Positions 8,857 to 19,559 are shown, counted from the first letter of the stretch. The stretch: DNA of 64,000 nucleotides from an uncultured Methanobacterium sp. (GCF_963665055.1 NZ_OY762015.1:1054001-1118000), one strand, 5' to 3'. Program-made: numbers and translations. Notes: generated by a model not told the origin, from the sequence alone.

Positions 8857-9501
8857 TCATTCTGTTGACCTGTTTTCAGCAACTTTCATTTTCAGCTCAA
8901 AAATCAATGCCCATGCTTCTTCGACTTGGGGAGAAAATGTGGATGATGCCAGCTGTATAAAGCGTTCTAACGACTCAATTGCCTCTGGATATTCATCCAG
9001 GAAGTTGTGGGCTGAACCTTTACCTGCCCATGCCTGAGCATTATCTGGATTTAGTTCTGTAGCCTTTGTGAAAGATTCTAGGGCCTCTTTATATTTTTTT
9101 AAACCAAAAAGTGCAGACCCACGATTATTCCAGGTCCCATCATTATCTTTTTCCAGTTCCAGGGAGTGGTCAAATGAATTTATGGCCTCATCAAAACGGG
9201 CACGGGATGCATATAAAACTCCTAGATTAGACCATGCCTGGGCATTATCCGGTTCAAGATCAAGTGCTACCTCAAAGGATTCCTGAGCTTCATCCAGGAG
9301 CCCAATGCGGGAAAGTGCAACCCCACGAATATCCCATATCTTAGCATTATCCTGGTCCAGTACCAGTGCATCATCAAAGTATAAAAGAGCAGCTTTATAA
9401 CTTCTCTGGGCGAAAAGTTCATTACCTTTCTTCAAAAGGGCAATTTTCTTTTTTTCATTCTCTTTTTCATCTTCTTTCTGCTGATTATCTTTAGGATCCA
9501 A
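8857..9501 (-). CDS. Tetratricopeptide-repeat protein
   Basis: Encodes 214 residues made almost wholly of about five TPR units (residues ~25-195), each with the classic spacing such as AWSNLGVLYASRARFDEAI and ALESFTKATELNPDNAQAW. A highly charged N-terminus (about 20 residues, mostly Lys/Glu/Asp) precedes them. TPRs form a superhelical scaffold for protein-protein contacts; the partner is unknown. The start is a TTG preceded by GGTGATTT at suitable spacing. It has no signal peptide, so it is cytoplasmic. Methanogen genomes carry many such paralogues. Transcribed alone, divergent from mntP. Confidence 0.85.
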   Translation of the reverse strand: MDPKDNQQKEDEKENEKKKIALLKKGNELFAQRSYKAALLYFDDALVLDQDNAKIWDIRGVALSRIGLLDEAQESFEVALDLEPDNAQAWSNLGVLYASRARFDEAINSFDHSLELEKDNDGTWNNRGSALFGLKKYKEALESFTKATELNPDNAQAWAGKGSAHNFLDEYPEAIESLERFIQLASSTFSPQVEEAWALIFELKMKVAENRSTE

Positions 9502-9638
9502 TTGAAATCACCAAGTAATCGTTACATATATTTTAAAAAAAAACTTAAAAAACAAAAGCATTACATTGAAATTTGTATGGATTAAAATAATCTTCTGATG
9601 GTTAATCTTTTTTTCCATTAAATTTTCCATGGCATACT

Positions 9639-9717
9639 TGGAAATTATTTAACCTATATGAAATTATTTAATCTATTATGGAATTATTTAACCTATTATG
9701 AAATTATTTAACCTTAA
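9639..9717. repeat. 20-bp tandem repeat, four copies
   Basis: Four imperfect copies of ATGAAATTATTTAACCTATT lie between the divergent TPR and mntP genes, at 9639-9657, 9658-9677, 9678-9697 and 9698-9717. Copies differ at one to three positions. A regulatory role for mntP is possible but unsupported. Confidence 0.75.
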
Positions 9718-9793
9718 ATTATTATTATTGAGAATTTATAACCTGTTTTTATGAAGCATAACCATATAAGTGGTGTGCGCACAGGAATTAGAT

Positions 9794-10351
9794 ATGGATA
9801 TTTTTTCAATGTTTTTCCTGGCAGTTGGGTTGGCCATGGATGCCTTCAGTGTATCCATCACCAGGGGAATGATTCTTAAATGTAACCTGAAGTACGCCCT
9901 TACCATTGCCATATTTTTCGGTGCATTCCAGGCTTTGATGCCTGTGGCGGGTTGGCTGGCAGGGGAACAGTTAGCTGCACTGGTTGAAGTCTGGGCGCCC
10001 TGGATTGCATTCATCTTACTTGCCTTAATCGGGGGAAAGATGATCTACGAGGGATTACGAGAAGATGATGAAGAGGAGGATGTGTGCAGAGTTTTCTCCA
10101 TCCGTGATATTTTAATTCTGTCAGTTGCCACCAGTATCGATGCCTTTGCAGTTGGTGTGACCTTTGCCTTTTTAAACACCCCCATTCTCCTACCCATACT
10201 GATTATCGGTCTGGTAACTTTCATATTATCATTTATAGGAGTATACCTTGGGAAAAAAGCAGGACATCTTTTTGGAAGCAAAATTGAGGTATTAGGAGGA
10301 TTGATCCTGATTGCAATCGGGATTAAGATCCTTTTGGAAACCATGTTATAA
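9794..10351 (+). CDS. mntP: Putative manganese efflux pump MntP
   Basis: A six-helix membrane protein of the MntP (DUF204) family, 185 residues from the preferred ATG at 9794, which has AGGA eight bases upstream; an upstream GTG at 9770 is less likely. The two halves carry the family's internal repeat, each with a conserved Asp in a membrane helix: GLAMDAFSVSITRG near residue 15 and SIDAFAVGVTF near residue 125. The central cytoplasmic loop is acidic (DDEEEDV). In bacteria MntP exports Mn(II) to protect against overload; the same role is inferred here. Transcribed alone. Confidence 0.9.
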   Translation: MDIFSMFFLAVGLAMDAFSVSITRGMILKCNLKYALTIAIFFGAFQALMPVAGWLAGEQLAALVEVWAPWIAFILLALIGGKMIYEGLREDDEEEDVCRVFSIRDILILSVATSIDAFAVGVTFAFLNTPILLPILIIGLVTFILSFIGVYLGKKAGHLFGSKIEVLGGLILIAIGIKILLETML

Positions 10352-10454
10352 TTAAAAATCAATATCATTATGGAAAATAAAACCACATAATGAGAATTAT
10401 CGCCTAATAATAAGAATTACTTCTCATAATAGAATTTAACTTTCATTAATATCA

Positions 10455-11951
10455 TTAATCAGCTTTTACTATTGCCAGAACCAGGTCATCAGAATCTACT
10501 TCTGGTGAATTTATTTTTGATTTTATCTCATCTAAAATCTTTATTGGTGAAAGATCATGATTTTGAATAATTATCTGCTCCAGTAGTTCTTTCCCTGAAG
10601 ATTCTGTCCCTTCTAAAGCTCGAATAACTCCGTCAGTATAGAATAAGAGTAAATCTCCATTTTCAATCTTCACTTGGTGTTTTTCAAGCTCAATATTTTC
10701 CAGTCGGCCCAGTGATTTAACCCCTTTTGCAAGTTCGCTTAACTGATTTGTTTTGTTCCTATAAATCAATGGAGGACTATGAGCGGCATTAACATAGGTA
10801 AAACAATGAGTTTTAGAGTCCAGTTCACCGTATAAAATAGTGATGAAGATTTCAGGACCAATGTCAACTGCAATCAGGTTGTTTAAATATTTTAAAAGAG
10901 TGGGAGGGTTCTGATTTTTTGCTTCTCCCCTGATTATGGTTCTGGAAAGTGCCATGAGCAGTGATGCTGGGAAACTGTCCCCGGTAACATCCGCAATAAC
11001 AATACCTGTTTTTTCGGGTGATATGGATACGAAATCATAAAAATCACCCCCAACCTCACGTGCAGGGATGTTCAACGCTGCAACACTAAAATTTGGGATG
11101 GAGGGTAATTCTTCAGGTAGGAAGCTCTTCTGGATTTTACTGGCCACCTTCAGCTCATGTTTTTTACGTTCCAGTTCATCAAAATAAAGGTCCCTCTGCT
11201 TTATTGTTTCCCTTTCCCTAAGGAGGTTGGAAATAATGAATGCAAATATGAACATTCCCAGTGCATTGGAAACAATGATTGGTATGGTGAGCTCCTGCAC
11301 CACTGCCAGTGCCATGGAATATGGTTTGGCAATGGCCAGGTTAATGAGAAGGTGCAGTGATTCCATTAAAATCGCAAAAACCACTGCCCAGAAGATTCCC
11401 ACAAAGCGACGTTTGTTAATGAGGAATATTAAACCAGCGAATAATCCTGCCAGTATGGTGGCGATGGCACAGGGTACTGCTGTGAAACCACCCAAACTCA
11501 GACGGTACAATCCACCAATTAAACCTGCACCCAGTCCCACAATTGGGCCCCCTATGAGACCTGCCACCATGGGGCCCAGGTCACGTACATTGGCCATGGC
11601 ACCGAAAACCTCCACTCCAGAATAGGTTCCGAAGATAGATATTGCCCCAAAAATGAGGATAAGAATTGCCTGGTTTTTAATGGTGAACTTTCCTTCAAGA
11701 ACCTCAGTGAAAACGTTTAAACGGCTTACCACATAGGCAATAACCACAATCACACATGCTTTTTCCACCAGGACCAGGAGACTGTGTTCCACTGAGGACA
11801 TGGGCATTTCATGAAATTGTAGAATTAAAAGAACACTTACACTGCCTATAATGGCCATAAGGGCATGGATGTACATAATAGGAACTTCTTCATCCCCAGC
11901 CAGGTAATCTCTAATGGTGTGAATCCTGTCTTTTAATGTGGTTTTTGACAT
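10455..11951 (-). CDS. LytS-type membrane sensor fused to SpoIIE/RsbU-like PP2C phosphatase
   Basis: A 498-residue protein. Residues ~20-235 contain six or so membrane helices of the 5TM-5TMR_LYT sensor type, with the signature NVRDLGPMVAGLIGGPIVG. A short coiled-coil linker (RERETIKQRDLYFDELERK) leads to a SpoIIE-type phosphatase domain (~265-498) with metal-binding aspartates in EVGGDFYDF, IADVTGDS and FYTDGV. In bacteria such phosphatases act on anti-anti-sigma factors in partner switching. Archaea lack sigma factors, so the substrate here is unknown, perhaps an STAS-domain protein or a target of the window's Ser/Thr kinase. The start has GGAG ten bases upstream. Single-gene unit. Confidence 0.88.
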   Translation of the reverse strand: MSKTTLKDRIHTIRDYLAGDEEVPIMYIHALMAIIGSVSVLLILQFHEMPMSSVEHSLLVLVEKACVIVVIAYVVSRLNVFTEVLEGKFTIKNQAILILIFGAISIFGTYSGVEVFGAMANVRDLGPMVAGLIGGPIVGLGAGLIGGLYRLSLGGFTAVPCAIATILAGLFAGLIFLINKRRFVGIFWAVVFAILMESLHLLINLAIAKPYSMALAVVQELTIPIIVSNALGMFIFAFIISNLLRERETIKQRDLYFDELERKKHELKVASKIQKSFLPEELPSIPNFSVAALNIPAREVGGDFYDFVSISPEKTGIVIADVTGDSFPASLLMALSRTIIRGEAKNQNPPTLLKYLNNLIAVDIGPEIFITILYGELDSKTHCFTYVNAAHSPPLIYRNKTNQLSELAKGVKSLGRLENIELEKHQVKIENGDLLLFYTDGVIRALEGTESSGKELLEQIIIQNHDLSPIKILDEIKSKINSPEVDSDDLVLAIVKAD

Positions 11952-12106
11952 TGTACTTAAACTCCTTTAATGAACATTGTGGTAGCGTAAGTTCGATCAT
12001 GACCTAACGTAATTTAGCCATTACTATACATTTTAACAAGATAGTTAAAAAGTATTCTGTAAAAATAGCCATATCTGTAAATATAAATTTAACACAGATC
12101 AATAAC

Positions 12107-13843
<1,737 letters not shown>

Positions 13844-14182
13844 TGGTAGAAAATAATTATTGATGTTTGAAAATGATAAAATCATTGTAATGATTAAATG
13901 GTAGAAAATTTAAAACCCTTGAAATGATTAAATGGGGTTGAAAATGATTAATAATCAGCCACGGTATTAATGGTTAAAAACAGGATATTCAGTTCATGTA
14001 TCTTCAGTTACTATAATTATTTGTTTAGTAAATTGATGATTAATCAAGCAAGGCGAGGATTATATGAATTGGAATAATATCCTTAAATATATGGATGAAA
14101 TGGATTAAGGGAATGGTTTTTAGAGGAAATATTTTAAACCAATAATAACATAATGTAATCCACAAATATTTGAGGTGATTTC
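13844..14182. other. 339-bp spacer, no convincing gene
   Basis: AT-rich. Contains repeated near-copies of AATGATTAAATGG around 13888-13950. A 14-codon frame starting at 14064 (ATG AAT TGG) has no support as a gene. Confidence 0.4.
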
Positions 14183-14518
14183 ATGGTTTACTGTCATAAT
14201 TGTGGTACTAAAAATGATGATGATGCTGAATTTTGTTCTAAATGTGGAGAACCGCTGCGAGATGTCAGGGATGATTATGGTGGAAGACGCCATCACCACC
14301 GTGATGATCGATACTACCGTCAGAGGAATGAATGTTTCGGACTTCCACACGGTAATGTAATTGGACCACTTATAGGTGGAATTATACTAATCTTAATAGG
14401 CCTAGCCTCATTTACTGGATTCCAGAACATGTGGAACTATATCTGGCCAGCAATTATCATCATTGTAGGTCTGTTGATAGTAGTAGGTGCAATTTACAGT
14501 TCCAGTAAAAGGAAATAA
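14183..14518 (+). CDS. Zinc-ribbon, His-rich, two-helix membrane protein
   Basis: Encodes 111 residues. The zinc ribbon is at the N-terminus (CHNC near residue 4, CSKC near 18). A His/Asp/Arg-rich linker follows (GGRRHHHRDDRYYRQR). Two membrane helices make up the C-terminal half (PLIGGIILILIGLASF and IWPAIIIIVGLLIVVGAIY), resembling the small two-helix modules of LiaF/DUF5668-type proteins. The His-rich linker could bind metal. GAGGTGATTTC before the ATG is a good ribosome-binding site. The role is unknown; a membrane stress or metal-sensing function would be a guess. Confidence 0.7.
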   Translation: MVYCHNCGTKNDDDAEFCSKCGEPLRDVRDDYGGRRHHHRDDRYYRQRNECFGLPHGNVIGPLIGGIILILIGLASFTGFQNMWNYIWPAIIIIVGLLIVVGAIYSSSKRK

Positions 14519-14530
14519 CCATAAATTTTC

Positions 14531-14578
14531 CCTTTTATTTTCAAAACCCTTTTATTTTCAAATCTTTTATTTTCAAAT
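14531..14578. repeat. Three copies of a 15-16 bp T-rich repeat
   Basis: CCTTTTATTTTCAAA recurs three times just after the stop of the zinc-ribbon membrane gene. The T-rich strand could also serve as an archaeal terminator. Confidence 0.55.
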
Positions 14579-14820
14579 CTTTTTAGGAAATCCTCTTATT
14601 TTATTTGATAATTTCTTTGTTTGAATAAAAAATAGAAATAAAAATTATAATTAAAATAAATATTAAAATAAATAAAATTATTACATTAACTTTGCCCGAA
14701 CCTTTTTTTAAGACTTCAATTAAGATTACAATGTTATAATGCCATATTTGAGTCTTTAACGATGTTGTAAGGCTCTATTTGAGTCTTTTAAGGATGTTGA
14801 TTAAAACTTTAATTTAGGTT

Positions 14821-15114
14821 TTAAGACTCTTGATCGAGGTTTGCAGTTTTTGAGTGTTTCAACTTGCCACCACATTCACACTCGTCACTAAAATCATCCG
14901 GGGACTCCCCTGCTTCTAATTGGTAATAACCACCACAAGTATCACAGACCAGATAACCGGGATTTTCGGTTTGTTTATTTCTTTTCGACCTGAACTTTTC
15001 CTTTAGTTCCTCACTGGAAACAGTCCCACTTTCTGTTATACTTCTTCTAGTAGGATTCCTCTTTTCAGCAAGTTTCCTTTTTATTTCTTCGTTAGAAACC
15101 ACTTCAACCACCAT
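14821..15114 (-). CDS. Zinc-ribbon protein, paralogue of 15253-16059
   Basis: Encodes 97 residues. A charged helical N-terminus (SNEEIKRKLAEKRN and SSEELKEKFRSKRN are two related copies) precedes a zinc ribbon at ~50-85: CDTCGGYYQLEAGESPDDF, then ECECGGKL. The ribbon is nearly the same as the N-terminus of the next minus-strand gene (CDKCGGYYELQPGEKPEDF). The Cys spacing CxxCGGYY…CxCGG is distinctive. Function unknown. It is downstream of its paralogue with a 140-base gap, so co-transcription is possible but not evident. Confidence 0.65.
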   Translation of the reverse strand: MVVEVVSNEEIKRKLAEKRNPTRRSITESGTVSSEELKEKFRSKRNKQTENPGYLVCDTCGGYYQLEAGESPDDFSDECECGGKLKHSKTANLDQES

Positions 15115-15252
15115 TTATTTTAACAAATCATAAATGCTACCGAAAATAATTCTACCCAAAGAAAATGTTATCCCTGATCAAATATAATGTTATTTATGAT
15201 TAAAGATAATCATATGAAATGCTCCCAATAATAGTATGATTCTCAAAAATAT

Positions 15253-16059
15253 TTATGAGTTCTTATTTAACCTTCTTTTTAGGAAGCTAACACATCTTTT
15301 TGCATCGCTTAATTTAACATCTTTTAATTCAATTTCACCTTCAGTATGTATGATTTTTAAGGTCACCTTTCTTGGAGCAAATATTTGGTAGCCGGTCGAA
15401 ATCAAGGATCCGAGACCTGATTTTTCTGAACCGATTTTTGGTTTACTGGTACTATCTAAAATATCTATGATATTGATAATATCCTCAAATCGGATTAATT
15501 GCCCATCATCAGTTTCAATTCCTTCCTTAATTATTTTAATAAATTTTGAATTCCCATTTCCCTTAATTATATAATGTCCTTTAGTTTCCAATATTTCCTG
15601 CACTTGGGTTGCCAGCTTAATTTCTTTCACATAAGCTTTGTCCATTGATGAGGCCCTGTAATTTTCAAGGGTTTTAGTTGGTGAAGTTTTATAATCTTCA
15701 GTAGTTTTACTTGGTGAAGTCTTATAATCTTCAACAGTTTTACTTGGTGACGCTTTATATTCTTCAGTAATTTCACTTCGGCCCTTAATTATAAGTTCTT
15801 CTCCAGTGGAAGAATCATCTATAACATTGGCATCTTCATTATTTTCATCATTAATTTGCTCTGCATGAACATCTTCATTACCTGCGCCACCAACACCCTC
15901 GTTACCTGTATGAACATCTTCATTTTCTTCGATAACATCGAAAGTATCTGAGTAAATTAATTCTCCCCCACATTCACATTCCTTACTAAAGTCTTCTGGT
16001 TTTTCTCCAGGTTGAAGTTCATAATAACCCCCACATTTATCACAGATTAAATAACCCAT
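15253..16059 (-). CDS. Zinc-ribbon protein with 11-residue repeats and PH-like C-terminus
   Basis: A 268-residue protein in three parts. Residues 1-40 form the ribbon CDKCGGYYELQPGEKPEDF…ECECGGEL. Residues ~45-110 are acidic and low-complexity. Residues ~108-150 hold four copies of an 11-residue repeat of the type EDYKTSPSKTT, rich in Ser/Thr/Pro. Residues ~155-268 form a beta-rich domain (FIKIIKEGIETDDGQLIRFE, later ITLK-type strands and a final helix with KRCVSFLKRR), compatible with a PH-like fold. AGGAGTGT before the ATG supports the start. The Ser/Thr repeats are possible phosphorylation sites. I cannot name a function. Confidence 0.65.
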   Translation of the reverse strand: MGYLICDKCGGYYELQPGEKPEDFSKECECGGELIYSDTFDVIEENEDVHTGNEGVGGAGNEDVHAEQINDENNEDANVIDDSSTGEELIIKGRSEITEEYKASPSKTVEDYKTSPSKTTEDYKTSPTKTLENYRASSMDKAYVKEIKLATQVQEILETKGHYIIKGNGNSKFIKIIKEGIETDDGQLIRFEDIINIIDILDSTSKPKIGSEKSGLGSLISTGYQIFAPRKVTLKIIHTEGEIELKDVKLSDAKRCVSFLKRRLNKNS

Positions 16060-16108
16060 CTAAGACACTCCTTCTATGTAAGACATTAATTCTTTAAGAC
16101 AATAATTC

Positions 16109-16162
16109 TATCTAAAACACTAATCCTATCTAAAACACTAATCCTATCTAAGACACTAATTC
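16109..16162. repeat. 18-bp tandem repeat, three copies
   Basis: TATCTAAAACACTAATCC occurs at 16109-16126 and 16127-16144, with a third copy (TATCTAAGACACTAATTC) at 16145-16162. Weaker copies extend toward the start of the zinc-ribbon repeat gene at 16059, so the array lies in its 5' region. Confidence 0.8.
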
Positions 16163-16419
16163 TAATATACCCATTTACAATTCATGTACCCCAATACAAC
16201 AGAAATTGTACCCTCATACATGAAATTATATTGTATCACAATAAGGTAAGAATAATATTCATCTATCACAAATACAACAGAAATATTTATCGTTGGAATT
16301 TTATCGTTAGAATATTTAGTAGTTAAGGATATTTTTTGATTTTAATGGGTAATTTTGTGGCCAGTTAAACTAAAAACTCCTGAAACATGGATTTAGGATT
16401 AAATACGAAATTAAATGGA
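16163..16419. other. 257-bp spacer, nothing recognised
   Basis: AT-rich DNA between two minus-strand genes. No reading frame or strong structure seen. Confidence 0.3.
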
Positions 16420-17262
16420 TTATTCATAAACACAGGCTGATTTTTTCAGGCAATCCTGACATATTATTTCATGGCTGTTTTCAGAAACTGCAATTCTGGT
16501 TAAAATCCAGAATATAACCAATATAAGGAAATATAATTCGGTTATTAAATTTCCTTTAACAATATCCAGTCCCACTAGTACCAGCAAGGATCCAGTAACC
16601 AGTGCCATGTTGGAAATAAATTTCAATTTTATCCCTACTTTCAATAATATGATAATTAACAATGCAGCAAATACTGTACAAACCCCAATCCAGAATGATA
16701 TTTCCCCATAGATTGAAGGATATTCCATCAAAGGATATCCTAAAAAATAGTAAATCACCACTCCTACAGTAGCAAGGAGTGCACCTACAGAAAGACCGAA
16801 ACACCCCGGGCAATATTTTCTACCATTAATGGTTAAAGTGTGTGAAGAAAACTTACCACAATCAGGGTGATGGCCTTCAAACTGCATATTACCCTGATTT
16901 ATGGTTTTTTGCTTGGAATCATTTTGAAATTTCAGTAGTGTTTTACATTTTGATGGGTATATTGCTGCAAACATCCCTAAGATACAGATCACAATGAAAA
17001 GGAATAATATAATTGATTCGTTAAGGGAGTAATGTGATGTTGAAGGTGCAGTTGATTGAGGAGACCATAAGTACATTGCTACCAGGAAAAAAAGTCCTGA
17101 AAAGGAAATCAGAATGAGGAAAATGTTTTGAGTGTTAAAATTATTTTCCCTGAATTGAGTTATGGACATCTTTTTAGTTAACGCAAAAATCTTTTCACTT
17201 AACCGGGATATCTTTTCACTTAACCGGGATATCTTTTCACTTAACGGGATTTTAGATATCAA
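16420..17262 (-). CDS. Polytopic membrane protein with paired cysteine motifs
   Basis: A 280-residue protein with about seven membrane helices. The N-terminus repeats SEKISRL/SEKISRL/SEKIFAL, coded by a 21-bp tandem DNA repeat at 17177-17240. Between helices 2 and 3 lies HHPDCGKFSSHTL…KYCPGCFGLSVG, whose CPGCFG is like the cysteine motif of DUF2085 membrane proteins. The C-terminus has another cluster, CQDCLKKSAC. The cysteines suggest metal or Fe-S binding, or disulfide chemistry, at the membrane. The ATG overlaps the stop of the upstream radical SAM gene (ATGA), so the two are translationally coupled and probably act together. Confidence 0.72.
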   Translation of the reverse strand: MISKIPLSEKISRLSEKISRLSEKIFALTKKMSITQFRENNFNTQNIFLILISFSGLFFLVAMYLWSPQSTAPSTSHYSLNESIILFLFIVICILGMFAAIYPSKCKTLLKFQNDSKQKTINQGNMQFEGHHPDCGKFSSHTLTINGRKYCPGCFGLSVGALLATVGVVIYYFLGYPLMEYPSIYGEISFWIGVCTVFAALLIIILLKVGIKLKFISNMALVTGSLLVLVGLDIVKGNLITELYFLILVIFWILTRIAVSENSHEIICQDCLKKSACVYE

Positions 17263-18683
17263 TAAAGATCCCTCAATGCCTGCAGGAGGCCCTGGCCTGC
17301 CATGTAACGGTAAGTTTGTCTTTTAAATTTATTCCGTGAAAACACACCGGTAATTCTCCGCCTCATACTACCATAGAAACTGCGGTAACACTGGTAAAGT
17401 TCTTCCTGAACCTCGTCCCGGGATAAATGTTCGGTGGGCATCACTGCATGTACCATATCATAGTTGGCCCAGTTATCATCTTCCAACCATCCCTGCTTTC
17501 TGGCAGTTTCATAAAGCTCGGTTCCAGGAAATGGAGTCAGGATCATGAAAATCGCTATATCTGGATCCACATAGTTAACAAAATCCCTTAACCCCTGGAT
17601 TGATTCATGGGAGTCCTTCCGGTCACCGGTGATGAGTGTTGCCTGGGAAAAAATGTCATTTTCTTTCAATAGATCCATGGAAAGCTTGGCATCACTGGCT
17701 TTAATCCCCTTATGATAATCCTGCAGTATCTGGTTATCATGCCGCTCCAACCCTGCCATGATCCAGTAATTACCCGCTTTTCTCATTTTAGGCAAGTTAT
17801 CTTTATTTTTTATGATATCATCGCTTCGAGCCTGCATGAACCAGGTTAAATCCTTAGAAAGTCCCCTTTTGATCAATTCATCACACAGTGCACTGGTTCT
17901 TTTACCCAGACCAAAGTTATCATCGGTTAACCACAGGAAGGTGATACCATATTCATTGTAGATGTGTTCCATTTCATCGGCGATTCTACCAGGGGATTTT
18001 GGTCTCCATTTACCTCCCCAGTGCTGCCACTGCGAGCAGAATGTACATTTATAGGCACATCCACGGGATGCTTCCACCAGGGCGTATCCTGCACCGGAGT
18101 AGGCCATCATTTTGAAGTTGTACTTCTTCATATGCTGATTAACAAAATGGTAACCCGGGAATGGAAGGTCATCCAGGTTACTGATGAATGGACGGGGTGG
18201 ATTATGAATGATTTTTGAACCATTCCTGAAGGATAATCCTTTAACATCTACCGGTGATTGGTCATTTTCCAGACTTTTTACCAGTTCATAAAGGGTGACT
18301 TCTCCCTCACCACGCACCACAAAATCAATTTCTGGATAGGTAGAAAGGCTATCATTTGCCAGTGCAGTGAAATGTTGACCCCCAACTACTGTCTTAACAT
18401 CTGGATTTACTCTTTTAGCAATTTCCAGTGTTCTTAAGATGGTGAAAGTGTTACATGTTGCCAGGGCACTGACTACCACCACATCTGCTTCAGCCTGTTC
18501 CAGGTGCCGCTGCAGTTTCTCCCAGCCATACCCCTCAGCCTGGGAATCTACCACTTCAATATCCCATGTACCATTCTTAGACTCTAGATATGCAGCTAAC
18601 TGAAGTATTCCCAATGGTGGGGGCATGTATTCTCCCATTACAAACCAGAAGACTTTGGGCGGCTCAATAAACAATACTTTCAT
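17259..18683 (-). CDS. B12-binding domain radical SAM protein (BchE-like family)
   Basis: A 474-residue enzyme. Residues ~1-165 form a cobalamin-binding Rossmann domain (starting MKVLFIEPPKVFW, with VVVVSALATCNTF and VVGGQHFTALA). The radical SAM core (~195-400) carries the 4Fe-4S cysteines in SRGCAYKCTFCSQW. The C-terminal ~80 residues are helical and basic. Relatives of this family perform methyl transfer or carbon-skeleton chemistry on lipids, porphyrins or hopanoids; the substrate here cannot be read from the sequence. Coupling to a membrane protein through ATGA overlap points to a lipid or membrane-bound substrate. The start is supported by GAGAGG upstream. Confidence 0.88.
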   Translation of the reverse strand: MKVLFIEPPKVFWFVMGEYMPPPLGILQLAAYLESKNGTWDIEVVDSQAEGYGWEKLQRHLEQAEADVVVVSALATCNTFTILRTLEIAKRVNPDVKTVVGGQHFTALANDSLSTYPEIDFVVRGEGEVTLYELVKSLENDQSPVDVKGLSFRNGSKIIHNPPRPFISNLDDLPFPGYHFVNQHMKKYNFKMMAYSGAGYALVEASRGCAYKCTFCSQWQHWGGKWRPKSPGRIADEMEHIYNEYGITFLWLTDDNFGLGKRTSALCDELIKRGLSKDLTWFMQARSDDIIKNKDNLPKMRKAGNYWIMAGLERHDNQILQDYHKGIKASDAKLSMDLLKENDIFSQATLITGDRKDSHESIQGLRDFVNYVDPDIAIFMILTPFPGTELYETARKQGWLEDDNWANYDMVHAVMPTEHLSRDEVQEELYQCYRSFYGSMRRRITGVFSRNKFKRQTYRYMAGQGLLQALRDLY

Positions 18684-18860
18684 TACATAAACCTCTCTTG
18701 TGTTCTATTCTTCTAATTAGATTTTTGAGAAAGATTTGCATTTTGAGATTTGTTATAATTTGATTGGGTTATAATTTAGGATTGGAGTTATTATTTGAAT
18801 TGAAGTTATAATTTGATATTAGAGTAATAATTTGAAATTAAAGTTATATTGAGATTAGAG

Positions 18861-19559
18861 TTACAATTTGAGATCTGTTTCCTGCCAGCTGTAACGCTCT
18901 TCTTTCCAGGGGTCACCATGGTTATGATAACCAGTAGATTCCCAGAAACCTCTTTTATCCTCTGCCATGAACTCCACCCCAGTAACCCATTTAGCACTTT
19001 TCCAGAAATACAATCGAGGCACCACTAATCGCACTGGTCCTCCGTGTTTGGAATTTAAGGCAGTTCCATTGTGGTGGGTTGCCAGTAGCACGTCACTGGC
19101 GAAAAAATCATCCAGGGATAAATTGGTGGTAAAATTTTTATGGGCATGTACCATGACGTATCTGGCTTCTGGGAGTATTTCCACCAGTTCTTTAATTATG
19201 GATGTGCTTACTCCTTCCCATAAATTATTTAACTTGGACCAGGTAGTGACACAGTGTATGTCTGAGAAAACTTTAACCCGCGGAAGGGCCATAAAATCAG
19301 CAAAATCCAGTTCCCTCTCATTTTGAACCAGACCCCAAATTTTCAGCTTCCATCGGGATGGATCGATTCGGTTAACTGAACCAGAATGTAACACAGGCCA
19401 TCTTTTATCTTCGTGTTGGCCCGGTGGAATTCTAACTTCCCTTTGAGTATCCGGACTTATAACCACATTTTCATCGTTCAAAATAGATTCAACAGTTTCT
19501 TCATCAAGATTTGTTTTTGAATTCCATTTAAACATCTCTTTTAAGGATTTTTTCAACAT
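18861..19559 (-). CDS. Sulfite-oxidase-like molybdopterin-dependent protein, cytoplasmic
   Basis: A 232-residue protein of the sulfite oxidase/MsrP molybdopterin superfamily. The domain spans ~60-215 with WKLKIWGLVQN, the Mo-ligand cysteine in DIHCVTTWSKLNN, the pterin-contact part THHNGTALNSKHGGPVRLVVP and the final LYFWKSAKWVTGVEF. It lacks the twin-arginine signal of bacterial MsrP, and its N-terminus is polar, so it should stay in the cytoplasm. No heme or membrane partner is adjacent. The substrate is unknown; reduction of a sulfoxide or oxidation of sulfite are family possibilities. GGGGGATGAT before the ATG supports the start. Confidence 0.88.
   Translation of the reverse strand: MLKKSLKEMFKWNSKTNLDEETVESILNDENVVISPDTQREVRIPPGQHEDKRWPVLHSGSVNRIDPSRWKLKIWGLVQNERELDFADFMALPRVKVFSDIHCVTTWSKLNNLWEGVSTSIIKELVEILPEARYVMVHAHKNFTTNLSLDDFFASDVLLATHHNGTALNSKHGGPVRLVVPRLYFWKSAKWVTGVEFMAEDKRGFWESTGYHNHGDPWKEERYSWQETDLKL

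Noticed and set aside
9639..9717. Manganese riboswitch (yybP-ykoY) upstream of mntP
   Set aside because: The leader is an AT-rich tandem repeat with none of the GC-rich helices of that riboswitch.
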